A stretch of 64,000 bases of DNA from Aquabacter cavernae (GTDB taxonomy: Bacteria; Pseudomonadota; Alphaproteobacteria; Rhizobiales; Xanthobacteraceae): the NCBI RefSeq assembly GCF_003993795.1, contig NZ_RWKV01000016.1:1-64000 (forward strand). Direction: 5' to 3'. This document shows, in pieces, positions 44,845 to 57,508 of this stretch (position 1 is its first letter; the number at the start of each line of letters is the position of its first letter). The notes below the pieces were generated by a model that searched no databases, had not been told where the DNA came from, and worked only from the letters and a program-made list of their open reading frames with translations. The position numbers and the translations under genes are program-made.

Positions 44845-45690
44845 TCAGTCGCGCAGCAGATCGTTGATGGAGGTCTTGGAGCGGGTCTGCTCGTCCACCC
44901 GCTTCACGATCACCGCACAGGCGAGCGAGGGGCCGGGGGTGCCGTCCGGCAGCGGCTTGCCGGGCAGCGCGCCGGGCACCACGACGGAATAGGCCGGAAC
45001 CTCGCCGATGAAGATCTCGCCGGTCTCGCGGTCCACGATCTTGGTGGAGGCGGACAGGAAGACGCCCATGGAGAGAACCGAGCCGCGGCGGACCACGACG
45101 CCCTCAACCACCTCGGAGCGGGCGCCGATGAAGCAATTGTCCTCGATGATGACCGGGCCCGCCTGGAGCGGCTCCAGCACGCCGCCGATGCCCACGCCGC
45201 CGGAGAGGTGCACATGCTTGCCGATCTGCGCGCAGGACCCCACCGTCGCCCAGGTGTCCACCATGGTCCCCTCGCCCACATGGGCGCCGAGATTGACGAA
45301 GGACGGCATCAGCACGACGTTCGGGGCGATATAGGCGGAATGGCGCACGATGGCGCCCGGCACGGCCCGGAAGCCCGCCTTGCGGAAATCCGCGCTGTTC
45401 CACCGCTCGAACTTGGACGGCACCTTGTCCCACCACGCCGCGCTGCCGGGGCCGCCGGTGATGATGTTCATGTCGTTGAGGCGGAAGGACAGCAGGACCG
45501 CCTTCTTGAGCCACTGATTGACGGTCCAGGAGCCGTCTGCGGCCGGGGCGGCGACGCGCGCCTCGCCGGCGTCCAGCATCTTGAGCGCCTGCTCCACGGC
45601 TTCGCGCACCTTGCCGCGGGTGGAGAAGTCGATCTCGGCCCGCTTCTCGAAGGCGTCGTCGATGATGGTTTCCAGTTGCGCGTGGGACAT
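44845..45690 (-). CDS. dapD: 2,3,4,5-tetrahydropyridine-2,6-dicarboxylate N-succinyltransferase
   Basis: This 281-residue left-handed beta-helix acyltransferase has the N-terminal DapD domain ([35 protein letters not shown]) and hexapeptide repeats with [40 protein letters not shown] and [13 protein letters not shown]. It transfers succinyl from succinyl-CoA in the lysine/meso-diaminopimelate pathway in the cytoplasm. Length and motifs are normal. It is separated from the tRNA by about 200 bp and from prfC by 60 bp. Confidence 0.96.
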   Translation of the reverse strand: MSHAQLETIIDDAFEKRAEIDFSTRGKVREAVEQALKMLDAGEARVAAPAADGSWTVNQWLKKAVLLSFRLNDMNIITGGPGSAAWWDKVPSKFERWNSADFRKAGFRAVPGAIVRHSAYIAPNVVLMPSFVNLGAHVGEGTMVDTWATVGSCAQIGKHVHLSGGVGIGGVLEPLQAGPVIIEDNCFIGARSEVVEGVVVRRGSVLSMGVFLSASTKIVDRETGEIFIGEVPAYSVVVPGALPGKPLPDGTPGPSLACAVIVKRVDEQTRSKTSINDLLRD

Positions 45691-45750
45691 GGGCTTCCTC
45701 TCAGGATCGTTCCGCCGGCAAGGCCGGCATTAAAGTAAGGCGGGCGGGCC

Positions 45751-47361
45751 TCAGCCACGCTCCTTCACGGCCAGGAATTTCAGCTTCGGCCATTCCTCGA
45801 TGGCACGGTCCAGCACCCACTGGCTGCGGGCGAGATAGACCGGGGCATTGTCGCGATCGAGGGCGAGGGAGAAGCGGTTGCCTTCGGTGAAGCGTTCCAC
45901 TTCCGCATGCTCGCCCGAGACCCAGCGGGCGGTGACGAAGGATACCGTCTCGTAGCGGATCGGCACGCCATATTCCTTCTCCAGCCGCGAGGCGAGAACG
46001 TCCAGCTGGAGCGTGCCCACCACGCCGACGATGGGCAGGGGATCCGCCATGGGGCGGAACACCTGCACGACGCCCTCCTCCGCCATGTCCTGGAGCGCCT
46101 TCTGAAGCTGCTTGGTCTTCATGTGGTCGCCCAGCATCACCCGGCGCAGGATTTCCGGCGCGAAGTCCGGAATGCCCTCGAAGCGGATGGTCTCGCCCTC
46201 TGACAGGGTGTCGCCCACCCGCAGGAGGCCGTGATTGGGAATGCCGATGATGTCGCCCGCCACCGCCTCGTCCACCGTCTCGCGCTCCTGGGCGAAGAAG
46301 AAGATGGGGTTGGCGATGGCCATCTGCCGCTTCTCGCGGGCATTGAACAGCTTCATGCCCCGCTTGAACGTGCCCGAGCACAGGCGCACGAAGGCCACGC
46401 GGTCGCGGTGGTTGGGGTCCATATTGGCCTGGACCTTGAAGACGAAGCCGGAAACGTTGTCCTCCTGCGGCTCCACCGTGCGGCCATTGGCCGAGCGGGC
46501 CAACGGGCTCGGGCCGAAGCCGCCCAGGCCCGCCAGCAGTTCCGGCACGCCCATCTCCTTGATGGCGCTGCCGAAGAAGACCGGGGAGAGATGCCCCTCG
46601 CGAAAGCTCTCCAGATCGAAGGGCGGCAGGATGCCGAGGGCGAGGCTCAGGCCCTCCACGCTCTCATTGAGGATGCGCTCCTCCACTCCTTCGAGGCCGA
46701 TCAGGTCTTCCGGATGTTCAAACGGCACCACGCGGGTCAGCGGCCCGCCGCGCTCCTCCACCAGCAGCGCCCGCTTTCCGGGCACGTCGATGAGGCCGCG
46801 CGCGTCCACGCCCATGCCGATGGGCCAGGTGAAGGGGGTGAGATCCAGCGCCAGGGTGGCGGAGATGTCGTCCATCAGGCCGATGGGGTCCAGGCCCTCG
46901 CGGTCCACCTTGTTGATGAAGGTGAAGATGGGGATGTCGCGCAGCCGGCAGACCTCGAACAGCTTGCGCGTCTGGCTTTCGATGCCCTTGGCGGCGTCGA
47001 TCACCATCACCGCCGCGTCCACGGCCGACAGGGTGCGATAGGTGTCCTCGGAGAAGTCCGAGTGGCCCGGCGTGTCCAGCAGGTTGAAGACGATGCCGTC
47101 GCGCTCGAACGTCATGACCGAGGAGGTCACGGAGATGCCGCGCTGCTGCTCGATCTCCATCCAGTCCGAACGGGTGCGGCGGCGCTCGCCGCGCGCCTTC
47201 ACCTGTCCCGCCTGCCGGATGGCGCCGGACGCCAGCAGCAGCTTTTCCGTCAGCGTGGTCTTGCCCGCGTCGGGATGCGAGATGATCGCGAAGGTACGAC
47301 GGCGCGTATAATCGGGGCCCCCGGACGAAGCGGCGGCAAGGGAGGCGGACGGGTCGAGCAT
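45751..47361 (-). CDS. prfC: Peptide chain release factor 3
   Basis: This 536-residue translational GTPase has G1 SHPDAGKTTLTEKL, G2/G3 RGISVTSSVM and DTPGHSDFSED, and G4 NKVDREG. The RF3-specific domains follow (VQANMDPNHRDRVAFVRLCS and FVTARWVSGEHAEVERF). It recycles RF1/RF2 from ribosomes. The ATG at 47361 was chosen over 47394 because the latter would add residues unlike the family. It is monocistronic or weakly linked to dapD. Confidence 0.95.
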   Translation of the reverse strand: MLDPSASLAAASSGGPDYTRRRTFAIISHPDAGKTTLTEKLLLASGAIRQAGQVKARGERRRTRSDWMEIEQQRGISVTSSVMTFERDGIVFNLLDTPGHSDFSEDTYRTLSAVDAAVMVIDAAKGIESQTRKLFEVCRLRDIPIFTFINKVDREGLDPIGLMDDISATLALDLTPFTWPIGMGVDARGLIDVPGKRALLVEERGGPLTRVVPFEHPEDLIGLEGVEERILNESVEGLSLALGILPPFDLESFREGHLSPVFFGSAIKEMGVPELLAGLGGFGPSPLARSANGRTVEPQEDNVSGFVFKVQANMDPNHRDRVAFVRLCSGTFKRGMKLFNAREKRQMAIANPIFFFAQERETVDEAVAGDIIGIPNHGLLRVGDTLSEGETIRFEGIPDFAPEILRRVMLGDHMKTKQLQKALQDMAEEGVVQVFRPMADPLPIVGVVGTLQLDVLASRLEKEYGVPIRYETVSFVTARWVSGEHAEVERFTEGNRFSLALDRDNAPVYLARSQWVLDRAIEEWPKLKFLAVKERG

Positions 47362-47449
47362 GCGCCCTTCTAGCCGGAAATGCCCGCCGATCAAACAGGC
47401 GACACGTTCTGCGACCGTGATATGATTGATTCATTACAGGGAGAAGAGC

Positions 47450-47896
47450 ATGTGCCGTGCCCTGCTTTCCGCAAGGGAAGCAAACATCAAAGGAGCGGCC
47501 GCCAAAGCAGCGGCAGCCATCGCCTTCTTCGGCCTGTTCCTCGCCGCCTCGCCGTCCCTGGCGCTCATGGCGCCGGAATATTACGAACGCGCGCGCGCCA
47601 ATGCTCCCGATGTGGTCGTTCTGAAGGTCACCACCGTAACGGGGCCGGAAGCGGCCTATGGCAATTGCAAGGTGGAAGGCACGGTGACCGGGGTGGAGCG
47701 CGGCCGGCGCTATTCCGTGGGCGCGCCGCTGGCTGTGGAGGTTCCCTGCCGGAAGCCCGGCGCCAAGCCCCCGCTCGGAGCCGTCCTCTACAACGCCTTC
47801 GTCGATCTCCAGACCTATCCCTTCGGCCGCGCCTACCTGCTGGCGGACGGGAAGCTCTCCCTCTACCAATACCACCCGCTCCAGCGCTTTCCGTAA
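47450..47896 (+). CDS. Small exported protein of unknown function
   Basis: This 148-residue protein has an N-terminal signal segment (AAAKAAAAIAFFGLFLAASP, then LALMAPEYYERARANAPDVV), a Cys pair (GNCKVEG, EVPCRKPG) and ends in YQYHPLQRFP. GGGAGAAG precedes the ATG at 47450. No family is recognised; the signal peptide and Cys suggest a periplasmic protein. Confidence 0.65.
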   Translation: MCRALLSAREANIKGAAAKAAAAIAFFGLFLAASPSLALMAPEYYERARANAPDVVVLKVTTVTGPEAAYGNCKVEGTVTGVERGRRYSVGAPLAVEVPCRKPGAKPPLGAVLYNAFVDLQTYPFGRAYLLADGKLSLYQYHPLQRFP

Positions 47897-48020
47897 GGCC
47901 CTGGAGGGCAACGACTTTCAAGCGGTCGGGACGGTTCTCTCGGAAAGTGGCGTTACGGCCGGGCTCGCCCCGGCCACCCACGGGGTTCGACTGGGTTCAC
48001 GCTCGACGCAGAGGCGTGGA

Positions 48021-48043
48021 TGCCCGGGGAAAAACCCCGGGGC
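48021..48043. terminator. GC-rich hairpin between convergent genes
   Basis: CCCGGGG (48023-48029) and CCCCGGG (48035-48041) flank AAAAA, with extra pairing outside. It lies between the small exported-protein gene and fdxA, which converge here. The rest of 47897-48195 is GC-rich with further short repeats and no supported gene. Confidence 0.55.
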
Positions 48044-48195
48044 ATGACGGACCTAAGAAGCCAAAATCCATCCATAGATCTGAATGTCGATCGGTCTTCG
48101 GCCGGGCACGGGAACGCCGCCATACGCGGCCTGAGACCGCGCGGAGTGAAGCGGCCGCTCCAACACCATTCGTGCGGAGCGGGCCGGGATGCGCG

Positions 48196-48531
48196 TCAGT
48201 CGCCGGTGCCGGGCTCCGGAGAGAACAGATCTTCCTTGCCGGGCTTGCCGTCCCACTCCTTGGCGTCCGGCGGCGCGTCACGTTTGATGGTCATGTTCGG
48301 CCAGACCTTGGCATACTCGGCATTCAGGGCGAGCCACTTCTCCAGGCCGCCCTCGGTATCCGGCTTGATGGCCTCGGCGGGGCATTCCGGCTCGCACACG
48401 CCGCAATCGATGCATTCGTCCGGATGGATGACGAGCATGTTCTCGCCTTCGTAGAAGCAGTCCACCGGACACACAGAGACGCAATCCGTGTATTTGCAGC
48501 GGATGCAGTTCTCGGTGACGACATAGGTCAT
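48196..48531 (-). CDS. fdxA: Seven-iron ferredoxin
   Basis: This 111-residue protein has the [3Fe-4S]/[4Fe-4S] pattern [17 protein letters not shown] and [12 protein letters not shown] in the first 55 residues, then the alphaproteobacterial FdxA tail ([20 protein letters not shown]). It is an essential-type cytoplasmic electron carrier. It lies 50 bp after the S4-domain gene on the same strand, a conserved arrangement in Hyphomicrobiales. Confidence 0.95.
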   Translation of the reverse strand: MTYVVTENCIRCKYTDCVSVCPVDCFYEGENMLVIHPDECIDCGVCEPECPAEAIKPDTEGGLEKWLALNAEYAKVWPNMTIKRDAPPDAKEWDGKPGKEDLFSPEPGTGD

Positions 48532-48581
48532 TGACGTGTTCCTTACCGCCGGATCAACGGGCCCCGGCGCATTTAACGCGA

Positions 48582-48875
48582 CTAATCCGTTATTTCCTCA
48601 TAAGTCGCGATAGCTGATGTAGCATCCTCTCGCCGCTCGGAAAAGCCGATCACCCGAAGGACGCGCACAGCGTGATGAAGGCTGACCGTCACCACCTGCC
48701 CGATCCGCACCATGTGGCCGGCGCTGGTGACGCGGGCGCCATCGACCCGCACATGCCCCTCCCGCACCAGGGCGGCGGCATCTGCACGCCCGCGAACCAC
48801 GCGGGCGTGCCATAGCCAGAGATCAAGCCGCTGGCGGGCCAAGGGCCCCGGAACGGTGGACGCCGGGTCGCTCAC
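48582..48875 (-). CDS. S4-domain RNA-binding protein (HslR-like)
   Basis: This 97-residue protein has an S4 RNA-binding domain near residues 15-60 ([40 protein letters not shown]). The GTG start overlaps or abuts the helicase stop. Homologs such as Hsp15 bind stalled 50S subunits. Its position between the SUV3-like helicase and fdxA suggests a linked RNA or ribosome function. Confidence 0.88.
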   Translation of the reverse strand: MSDPASTVPGPLARQRLDLWLWHARVVRGRADAAALVREGHVRVDGARVTSAGHMVRIGQVVTVSLHHAVRVLRVIGFSERREDATSAIATYEEITD

Positions 48876-52214
<3,339 letters not shown>

Positions 52215-52496
52215 GGGCGGGGTACGAAATCCGGCGCTGAAGGTCTCGGTCTGTATCATATCGGGATGCCCGGCCCATTGCGCCACCCTTTCGGGCAAAC
52301 GGACGCGGAACAAAGCGGGCCCGAATCGCTGATCCCGCCCCGGAGCGCCTTTGTTCCAAGGTCCTCAGGCCGCAGGCGTTGCTGTGCCGAACCGGCACCG
52401 AATCAGGGCTCGAAGCCGGTTGGCCCTGTGTTCTTCCGGGGAACCCCACCCTCCCGTCGCGGGTTGGATGCACAGGATCCGACAAGGAGAAACGCC

Positions 52497-52814
52497 ATGC
52501 GCCTCGCATCCGCCGCGCTCCCCATTCTGGCGCTCGCCGCCGTGTCGCTGACCACCCTCGCGATTCCGGCATCCGCCGAGGACACACCCATGTCCGTGCC
52601 GGCCCCGCGCCAGCCGTCCGGCGCGCTCGTGCCCGATCCCCTGGCGACGCCCGGCAGCAGCCGGCAGGGCGGCGCCACACTGGAGACCGACCCGAACACC
52701 ACAGGCACCATCCGCTCGCGCGATACCAAGGGGCTCCCGCAATCGCCGGAAAACCTCAACGTGCTCGGCTGCAAGCAGATCGACCCTCTGTGCCAGGGCG
52801 AACCGCGCCGCTGA
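52497..52814 (+). CDS. Small exported protein of unknown function
   Basis: This 105-residue protein has a signal peptide (MRLASAALPILALAAVSLTT, then LAIPASAED) and a Pro/Thr/Gly-rich mature part ending in NVLGCKQIDPLCQGEPRR, with two Cys. AAGGAG lies nine bases before the ATG. No family is recognised. It precedes metX by 63 bp and may be co-transcribed, but this is not evident. Confidence 0.7.
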   Translation: MRLASAALPILALAAVSLTTLAIPASAEDTPMSVPAPRQPSGALVPDPLATPGSSRQGGATLETDPNTTGTIRSRDTKGLPQSPENLNVLGCKQIDPLCQGEPRR

Positions 52815-52877
52815 CCATGCTGCGGCGCACCCTGGAAGCCGCTTGACTTAGGCTGCCTGCCGTCGCTTGGTGGCGCC

Positions 52878-54089
52878 ATGGAGCCTCTGGTTGAAGTGGC
52901 CGCCCCCCTTGAGGCGGCGGAAGATGCACGCGCGCGTCGGGAAGCGGATACGCCGCATTCGCCCGTGGTGCGGTTCGGGCCCGAGGCGCCGCTGAAGCTC
53001 GATGCCGGCGTGCTGCTGCCGGGCCTCCAGATCGCCTACCAGACCTATGGCGAACCCAATGCCGCGCGCTCCAATGCGGTGCTCGTCTGCCATGCTTTGA
53101 CGGGCGACCAGCATGTGGCGAGCGTCAATCCCGTCACCGGCAAGCCCGGCTGGTGGGAGACCTTGGTGGGCCCCGGCAAGCCCATCGACACGGAACGCTT
53201 CTTCGTCATCTGCTCCAACGTGCTGGGCGGCTGCATGGGCACCACCGGCCCGGCCTCGCGCAATCCCGCCACGGGCAGCGCCTACGGCCTCGACATGCCG
53301 CTGGTCACCATCCGCGACATGGTGAATGCGCAGGCCATGCTGCTGGACCATCTGGGCATCGACGAATTGCTGTGCGTGGCGGGCGGCTCCATGGGCGGCA
53401 TGCAGGTGCTGCAATGGGCGGCGAGCTATCCCGACCGGGTGCGCTCGGCCCTGCCCATCGCCACCGCCGCGCGCCATTCCGCCCAGAACATCGCCTTCCA
53501 CGAAGTGGGCCGGCAGGCCGTGATGGCCGACCCGGAATGGCATGGCGGCCATTATCTCCAGCATGGCGTGACGCCCCATCGCGGGCTCGCCGTGGCGCGC
53601 ATGGCCGCGCACATCACCTACATGTCCGATCAGGCGCTGCACCGCAAATTCGGCCGCCGCCTGCAGAACCGGGAATTGCCCACCTTCGGCTTCGATGCCG
53701 ATTTCCAGGTGGAGAGCTATCTGCGCTACCAGGGCGAGAGCTTCGTGCAGCGCTTCGACCCCAATTCCTATCTCTATGTCACGCGGGCCATGGATTATTT
53801 CGACCTCGCCGCCGACTATGACGGGGTGCTGGCCAATGCCTTCCGGGGCAGCAAGACGCGCTTCTGCCTCGTCTCCTTCACCAGCGACTGGCTGTTCCCC
53901 ACGCAGGATTCGCGCACCGTGGTCCATGCCCTGAACGCCTCCGGCGCCAGCGTCTCCTTCGCGGAGATCGACAGCGACAAGGGCCATGACGCCTTCCTGC
54001 TGGACGAGCCGGAGCTGACCGCCATCGCCCGCGGCTTCCTGGACAGCGCGGCCAAGGCCGCCGGCCTGCCCGCGGTGCGCACGCGATGA
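52878..54089 (+). CDS. metX: Homoserine O-acetyltransferase/succinyltransferase MetX
   Basis: This 403-residue alpha/beta-hydrolase enzyme has the nucleophile elbow [14 protein letters not shown] (Ser), the Asp in TSDWLFPT and the catalytic His in [11 protein letters not shown]. The [19 protein letters not shown] and [13 protein letters not shown] blocks are diagnostic of MetX. It acylates L-homoserine for methionine synthesis. The stop overlaps the metW start (ATGA), giving the usual metXW pair. No SAM-II riboswitch-like leader was recognised upstream. Confidence 0.96.
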   Translation: MEPLVEVAAPLEAAEDARARREADTPHSPVVRFGPEAPLKLDAGVLLPGLQIAYQTYGEPNAARSNAVLVCHALTGDQHVASVNPVTGKPGWWETLVGPGKPIDTERFFVICSNVLGGCMGTTGPASRNPATGSAYGLDMPLVTIRDMVNAQAMLLDHLGIDELLCVAGGSMGGMQVLQWAASYPDRVRSALPIATAARHSAQNIAFHEVGRQAVMADPEWHGGHYLQHGVTPHRGLAVARMAAHITYMSDQALHRKFGRRLQNRELPTFGFDADFQVESYLRYQGESFVQRFDPNSYLYVTRAMDYFDLAADYDGVLANAFRGSKTRFCLVSFTSDWLFPTQDSRTVVHALNASGASVSFAEIDSDKGHDAFLLDEPELTAIARGFLDSAAKAAGLPAVRTR

Positions 54090-54742
54090 GCGGACCCGTG
54101 ACCCTCCCCGCGCCCGCTTTGGTGAACCGCGAGAGCGGCGTGCGCACCGACCATGTGGTGGTCGCCGACATGGTGGCGGCGGGCGCGCGGGTGCTCGACG
54201 TGGGCTCGGGCGACGGCGCGCTGCTGGAATTGCTGGCCACCACCCGCGGCTGCGATGCGCGCGGCATCGAACTGTCCCGCGAGGGCGTGAATGCGGGCGT
54301 GGCGCGCGGGCTGGCGGTGGTGCAGGGCGACGCGGATGTGGACCTCGCGCACTATCCCGACGATGCGTTCGACTATGTGATCCTGTCCCAGACCCTCCAG
54401 GCGACCCGTCGCCCCCGCTGGGTGCTGGAGCAGATGCTGCGCATCGGGCGGCACGCCATCGTGTCCTTCCCCAATTTCGGCCATTGGCGCTCGCGGGTGG
54501 ACCTGCTGCTGCACGGGCGGATGCCGGTGACGGAGAACATGCCGCTCGCCTGGTATGAGACGCCCAACATCCACTTCTGCACCATCCGCGACTTCGTGGA
54601 CCTGGTGGAAGTGATGGGCGCGCGCATGGAAAAAGCGGTGGCGCTGGATTCCTCCGGCCATCCGGTGCGCTTCAACCTGCCCTGGTCGGTCTGGAACCTG
54701 CTGGGCGAGCAGGCGGTGTTCCTGCTGACGCGCAAGGACTGA
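54086..54742 (+). CDS. metW: Methionine biosynthesis protein MetW
   Basis: This 218-residue class I SAM-dependent methyltransferase-fold protein has the binding motif [20 protein letters not shown] near residue 32. MetW-specific blocks follow ([54 protein letters not shown]). It acts with MetX in homoserine acylation. Translation is coupled to metX by an ATGA overlap. Confidence 0.95.
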   Translation: MSGPVTLPAPALVNRESGVRTDHVVVADMVAAGARVLDVGSGDGALLELLATTRGCDARGIELSREGVNAGVARGLAVVQGDADVDLAHYPDDAFDYVILSQTLQATRRPRWVLEQMLRIGRHAIVSFPNFGHWRSRVDLLLHGRMPVTENMPLAWYETPNIHFCTIRDFVDLVEVMGARMEKAVALDSSGHPVRFNLPWSVWNLLGEQAVFLLTRKD

Positions 54743-54817
54743 TACTAAAGGCCCGCGCGGCGCGTGAGCGACACCCGCTTGGCGCCGGTCAAGGACCGGG
54801 GCGGTTGGACTGAGCCT

Positions 54818-55546
54818 TCAACTCGCCGGAATGCCCTGGCCGAACACCGGCTCCAAGGACGGCACCAGCGAGGGACGCTTCACCGGCGCGGGCCGGTAGA
54901 GCTGCTTGGTGGCCTCCACGATATGCACCCCCGCGAAGGGCAGCGAGAGACCGCCGCCGAGGCGCTCCCACGCCACCGCCGTGCGCAGCAGCCAGCGGGA
55001 GGAGACCGGCGGGAAATAAAGCGCCTCGTCCCAGCCCACGGGCGTGAACAGCGCCTCCCGCAACAGCCGCACCACCTGCCCGCGCGAGAAGGGGCGCCCG
55101 TTGCCGAACGGCGTCGTGTCGAGCCGCGCCCACACGCCCCGGCGGCTCGGCACCACCGCCAGAAGCCGCCCGCCGGGCGCCAGCACGCGCCAGACCTCCC
55201 GAAGGCTGGCGGCGGCGTCGGGCGTCATCTCCAGCAGGTGGACCGCCACGACACGGTCGATGGAGGCGGTGGGGAGCGGCAAGGCGCCCTCGTCCGCCAG
55301 CGCCGCGAGGGTCGGCGCGGAGGAGGGCCAGCGCACAACGCCCTGGGCCGCCGGCATGAGGGCGATGCAGCGCTCCGCCTCCTCGCGGAATACGCCCAGA
55401 TAAGGGGTGGCATAGCCGATGCCCAGCACGCTCAAGCCCCGCACATCCGGGAGCCGGGAACGGATGGCCCGGCCCAGCAAACGCCGGGTCACCACCCCCA
55501 GCGGCTGGGCATAGAAGCTGCGCAGATCGACGACGTCGAGGAACAT
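54818..55546 (-). CDS. Class I SAM-dependent methyltransferase of unknown substrate
   Basis: This 242-residue protein has a methyltransferase core: LSVLGIGYATPYLGVFREEA (degenerate motif I with G-x-G-x-A), LPTASIDRVVAVHLLEMT, LREVWRVLAPGGRLLAVVPS and RRGVWARLDTTPFGNGRPFS. The motif pattern is of the Ubi/COQ5-like or methyltransferase-11 type. The degenerate motif I raises the chance of an unusual substrate or non-catalytic role. It is convergent with metW and divergent from the gloB-like gene. Confidence 0.82.
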   Translation of the reverse strand: MFLDVVDLRSFYAQPLGVVTRRLLGRAIRSRLPDVRGLSVLGIGYATPYLGVFREEAERCIALMPAAQGVVRWPSSAPTLAALADEGALPLPTASIDRVVAVHLLEMTPDAAASLREVWRVLAPGGRLLAVVPSRRGVWARLDTTPFGNGRPFSRGQVVRLLREALFTPVGWDEALYFPPVSSRWLLRTAVAWERLGGGLSLPFAGVHIVEATKQLYRPAPVKRPSLVPSLEPVFGQGIPAS

Positions 55547-55657
55547 ACTCCCCCCTTCACGCTTGCTTTATAGCATGTCCAGGAGACGTGATGAGGGTTG
55601 CCCCGCCCCCCCGGCGTGCTACTCAGGGGCACATCTTCGAGCCTTTAGGAGACGGTT

Positions 55658-56431
55658 ATGGCTGCCGAGATTCGGATCGTGCCCTGCCTCGCCGACAATT
55701 TCGCCGTGCTGATCCATGATCCGGTGGCGCAGGCCACGGCGGTCATCGACGTTCCCGAGGTGGGGCCGGTCCTCGCCGCGCTGGAGCGGGAAGGCTGGAC
55801 GCCCAACCAGATCCTCGTCACCCATCACCATGCCGACCATGTGGACGGCGTCCCGGCCCTGAAGGCCCGCTACAATGCGACCGTCGTCGGCCCCAAGGCC
55901 GAGGCCGCAGCCATTCCCGGCATCGACGTGGAAGTGGTGGACGGCGACCCGGTGGCCGTGGGCTCGCTGGTGGGGCGCGTCATGGAGACCCCCGGCCACA
56001 CCGCCGGCCATGTGGTCTATCTGTTCGAGGACGAGCGGCTGCTGTTCGCGGGCGACACCCTGTTCGTCATGGGCTGCGGGCGGCCCATCGAGTGCGAGCC
56101 GCCGGTGCTCTGGAAGTCGCTACAGCGCCTGCGCACGCTGCCGGACGACCTCGCCATCTATGTGGGCCACGAATACACCGTCTCCAACGCCAAGTTCGCC
56201 CTGAGCGTGGATCCGGACAACGGCGCGCTCCAGGCCCGCTTCGGCGAGGCGCAGGCGGCGCGGGCGGAAGGCCGTCCCACCATCCCCACCCGGCTGGGCG
56301 ACGAGAAGCTGACCAACCCCTTCCTGCGCGCCGACGATCCGGCCATGGCCGCCCGTCTCGGCCTGGGCGAGGCGGACAGCGCGGCGGTGTTCACCGAGCT
56401 GCGCGCCCTCAAGAACAGCTTCAAGGGCTGA
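55658..56431 (+). CDS. gloB: Hydroxyacylglutathione hydrolase (glyoxalase II)
   Basis: This 257-residue metallo-beta-lactamase-fold hydrolase has the metal motif THHHADHVDG near residue 55, further ligands in TPGHTAGHV and AGDTLFVMGCG, and His in YVGHEYTVSN. The C-terminal helical domain with TRLGDEKLTNPFLRADDP is characteristic of glyoxalase II. It hydrolyses S-lactoylglutathione from methylglyoxal detoxification. GGAGACGG precedes the ATG. The downstream cupin gene is in the same direction, 12 bp away from the cupin ATG used here. Confidence 0.95.
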   Translation: MAAEIRIVPCLADNFAVLIHDPVAQATAVIDVPEVGPVLAALEREGWTPNQILVTHHHADHVDGVPALKARYNATVVGPKAEAAAIPGIDVEVVDGDPVAVGSLVGRVMETPGHTAGHVVYLFEDERLLFAGDTLFVMGCGRPIECEPPVLWKSLQRLRTLPDDLAIYVGHEYTVSNAKFALSVDPDNGALQARFGEAQAARAEGRPTIPTRLGDEKLTNPFLRADDPAMAARLGLGEADSAAVFTELRALKNSFKG

Positions 56432-56443
56432 ACCGTGCAGGCG

Positions 56444-56860
56444 ATGCGCGCCGAGGAGGTCATCGCCCTTCTCGGCCTCCAGCCCCATCCCGAGGGCGGG
56501 CATTTCCGCGAGACCTATCGCGAGGCCGGTGGGGAGGGCGCACGCGGTGCCTCCACAGCCATCTATTTCCTGCTGGCGGCGGGCGAGCGCTCCTACTGGC
56601 ACCGGGTGGATGCCTCCGAGGCGTGGCATTTCTATGCGGGCGCACCGCTCCTGCTGGAAATCGTCACGACCGAGGGCGACCGATCGGCCCACACCTTGGG
56701 CAACGACCTTGCCGCGGGCGAGCGCCCGCAGGCAGTGGTGCCGCCCCACGCCTGGCAGTCCGCGCGCTCGCTGGGCGCCTGGACCCTGGTGGGCTGCACG
56801 GTGGCGCCCGCCTTCCGGTTCGAGGGCTTCGAACTGGCCCCGCCCGGCTGGGAGCCTTGA
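56444..56860 (+). CDS. Cupin-fold protein of the DUF985 family
   Basis: This 138-residue protein from the ATG at 56444 (an in-frame GTG at 56435 is possible) has HPEGGHFRETYREAGGEGAR, AIYFLLAAGERSYWHRVDAS, EAWHFYAGAPLLLEIV and VVPPHAWQSARSLGAWTLVG. This is the DUF985 cupin pattern with metal-ligand His residues. Family function is unknown. It is probably co-transcribed with the gloB-like gene. Confidence 0.9.
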   Translation: MRAEEVIALLGLQPHPEGGHFRETYREAGGEGARGASTAIYFLLAAGERSYWHRVDASEAWHFYAGAPLLLEIVTTEGDRSAHTLGNDLAAGERPQAVVPPHAWQSARSLGAWTLVGCTVAPAFRFEGFELAPPGWEP

Positions 56861-56974
56861 GAGAGGCTAACCATCAAGGCGGTCTCTCAAACCTCGGCAG
56901 AGCGTCACGCCCTTAGACATTCTCCCTGCTTGGTGGAAGCGTCGGGCAGGCTCTGGTTATGGCGCACCGCACCT

Positions 56975-57105
56975 CCCTCTTCCCTCGCGGGAGAGGGCTG
57001 GGGTGAGAGGGCCTCTCCGCCAGCACAGACCTATGAGGTCACTCCAGGCGCCCCCTCACCCGCCTCGCATATGCTCGGCACCCTCTCCCGCGAGGGGAGA
57101 GGGGT
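56975..57105. repeat. Pair of inverted GC-rich repeat elements
   Basis: The stretch at about 56975-57010 (containing GGGAGAGGGCTGGGGTGAGA) recurs in inverse orientation near 57052-57105 (CCCCCTCACC, CCCTCTCCCGCGAGGGGAGA). Such GGGAGAGGG/CCCTCTCCC stem elements are common between genes in Alphaproteobacteria. Here they lie between the convergent cupin and small exported-protein genes and may act as a bidirectional terminator. Confidence 0.6.
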
Positions 57106-57149
57106 GTAACGGCTGAGGCCGCCCTTAAAATACCAAGGCGTTCCCGGGC

Positions 57150-57401
57150 TCAGTTCCGCACGAAATGGCCGGGCCGGAAGGTCCACACCGTCAGGCCGGA
57201 AATGGTCCAACTCCGTACTTTCCAGCGCGGATCGAGGGGCGCGTCCGGGGCGGGCACCGCCTGAGCCTGTCCCTTGGCCGATGCCTTGGACGGCGCGGCC
57301 TTGGTGTCATCCACCGCCTTGCCGGGCGCATCGGCCCATGCGGAAGACCCGCCGAGGAGCAGGGCCGCCAGAAGAAGGGCGCGCGGCGCCCGTTTCGCCA
57401 T
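57150..57401 (-). CDS. Small exported protein of unknown function
   Basis: This 83-residue protein has a signal peptide (MAKRAPRALLLAALLLGGSS, then AWADAPG) and a mature part with WKVRSWTISGLTVWTFRPGH. An upstream in-frame start at 57410 is possible. No family is recognised. It lies at the 3' side of the NAD-glutamate dehydrogenase gene on the same strand. Confidence 0.55.
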   Translation of the reverse strand: MAKRAPRALLLAALLLGGSSAWADAPGKAVDDTKAAPSKASAKGQAQAVPAPDAPLDPRWKVRSWTISGLTVWTFRPGHFVRN

Positions 57402-57508
57402 CTCACGCATCAGGGCCTCCCGGAAAGGGAAACGGCGCCGCCCCGGAGAGGGACGACGCCGTTCGAGACTACACCCGCCGCGCCTGAAAAGCGCGATGGG
57501 ACTTAAGG

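Noticed and set aside
52815..52877. SAM-II or other riboswitch before metX
   Set aside because: The leader is only 63 bp and lacks the conserved SAM-II core and pseudoknot pattern.
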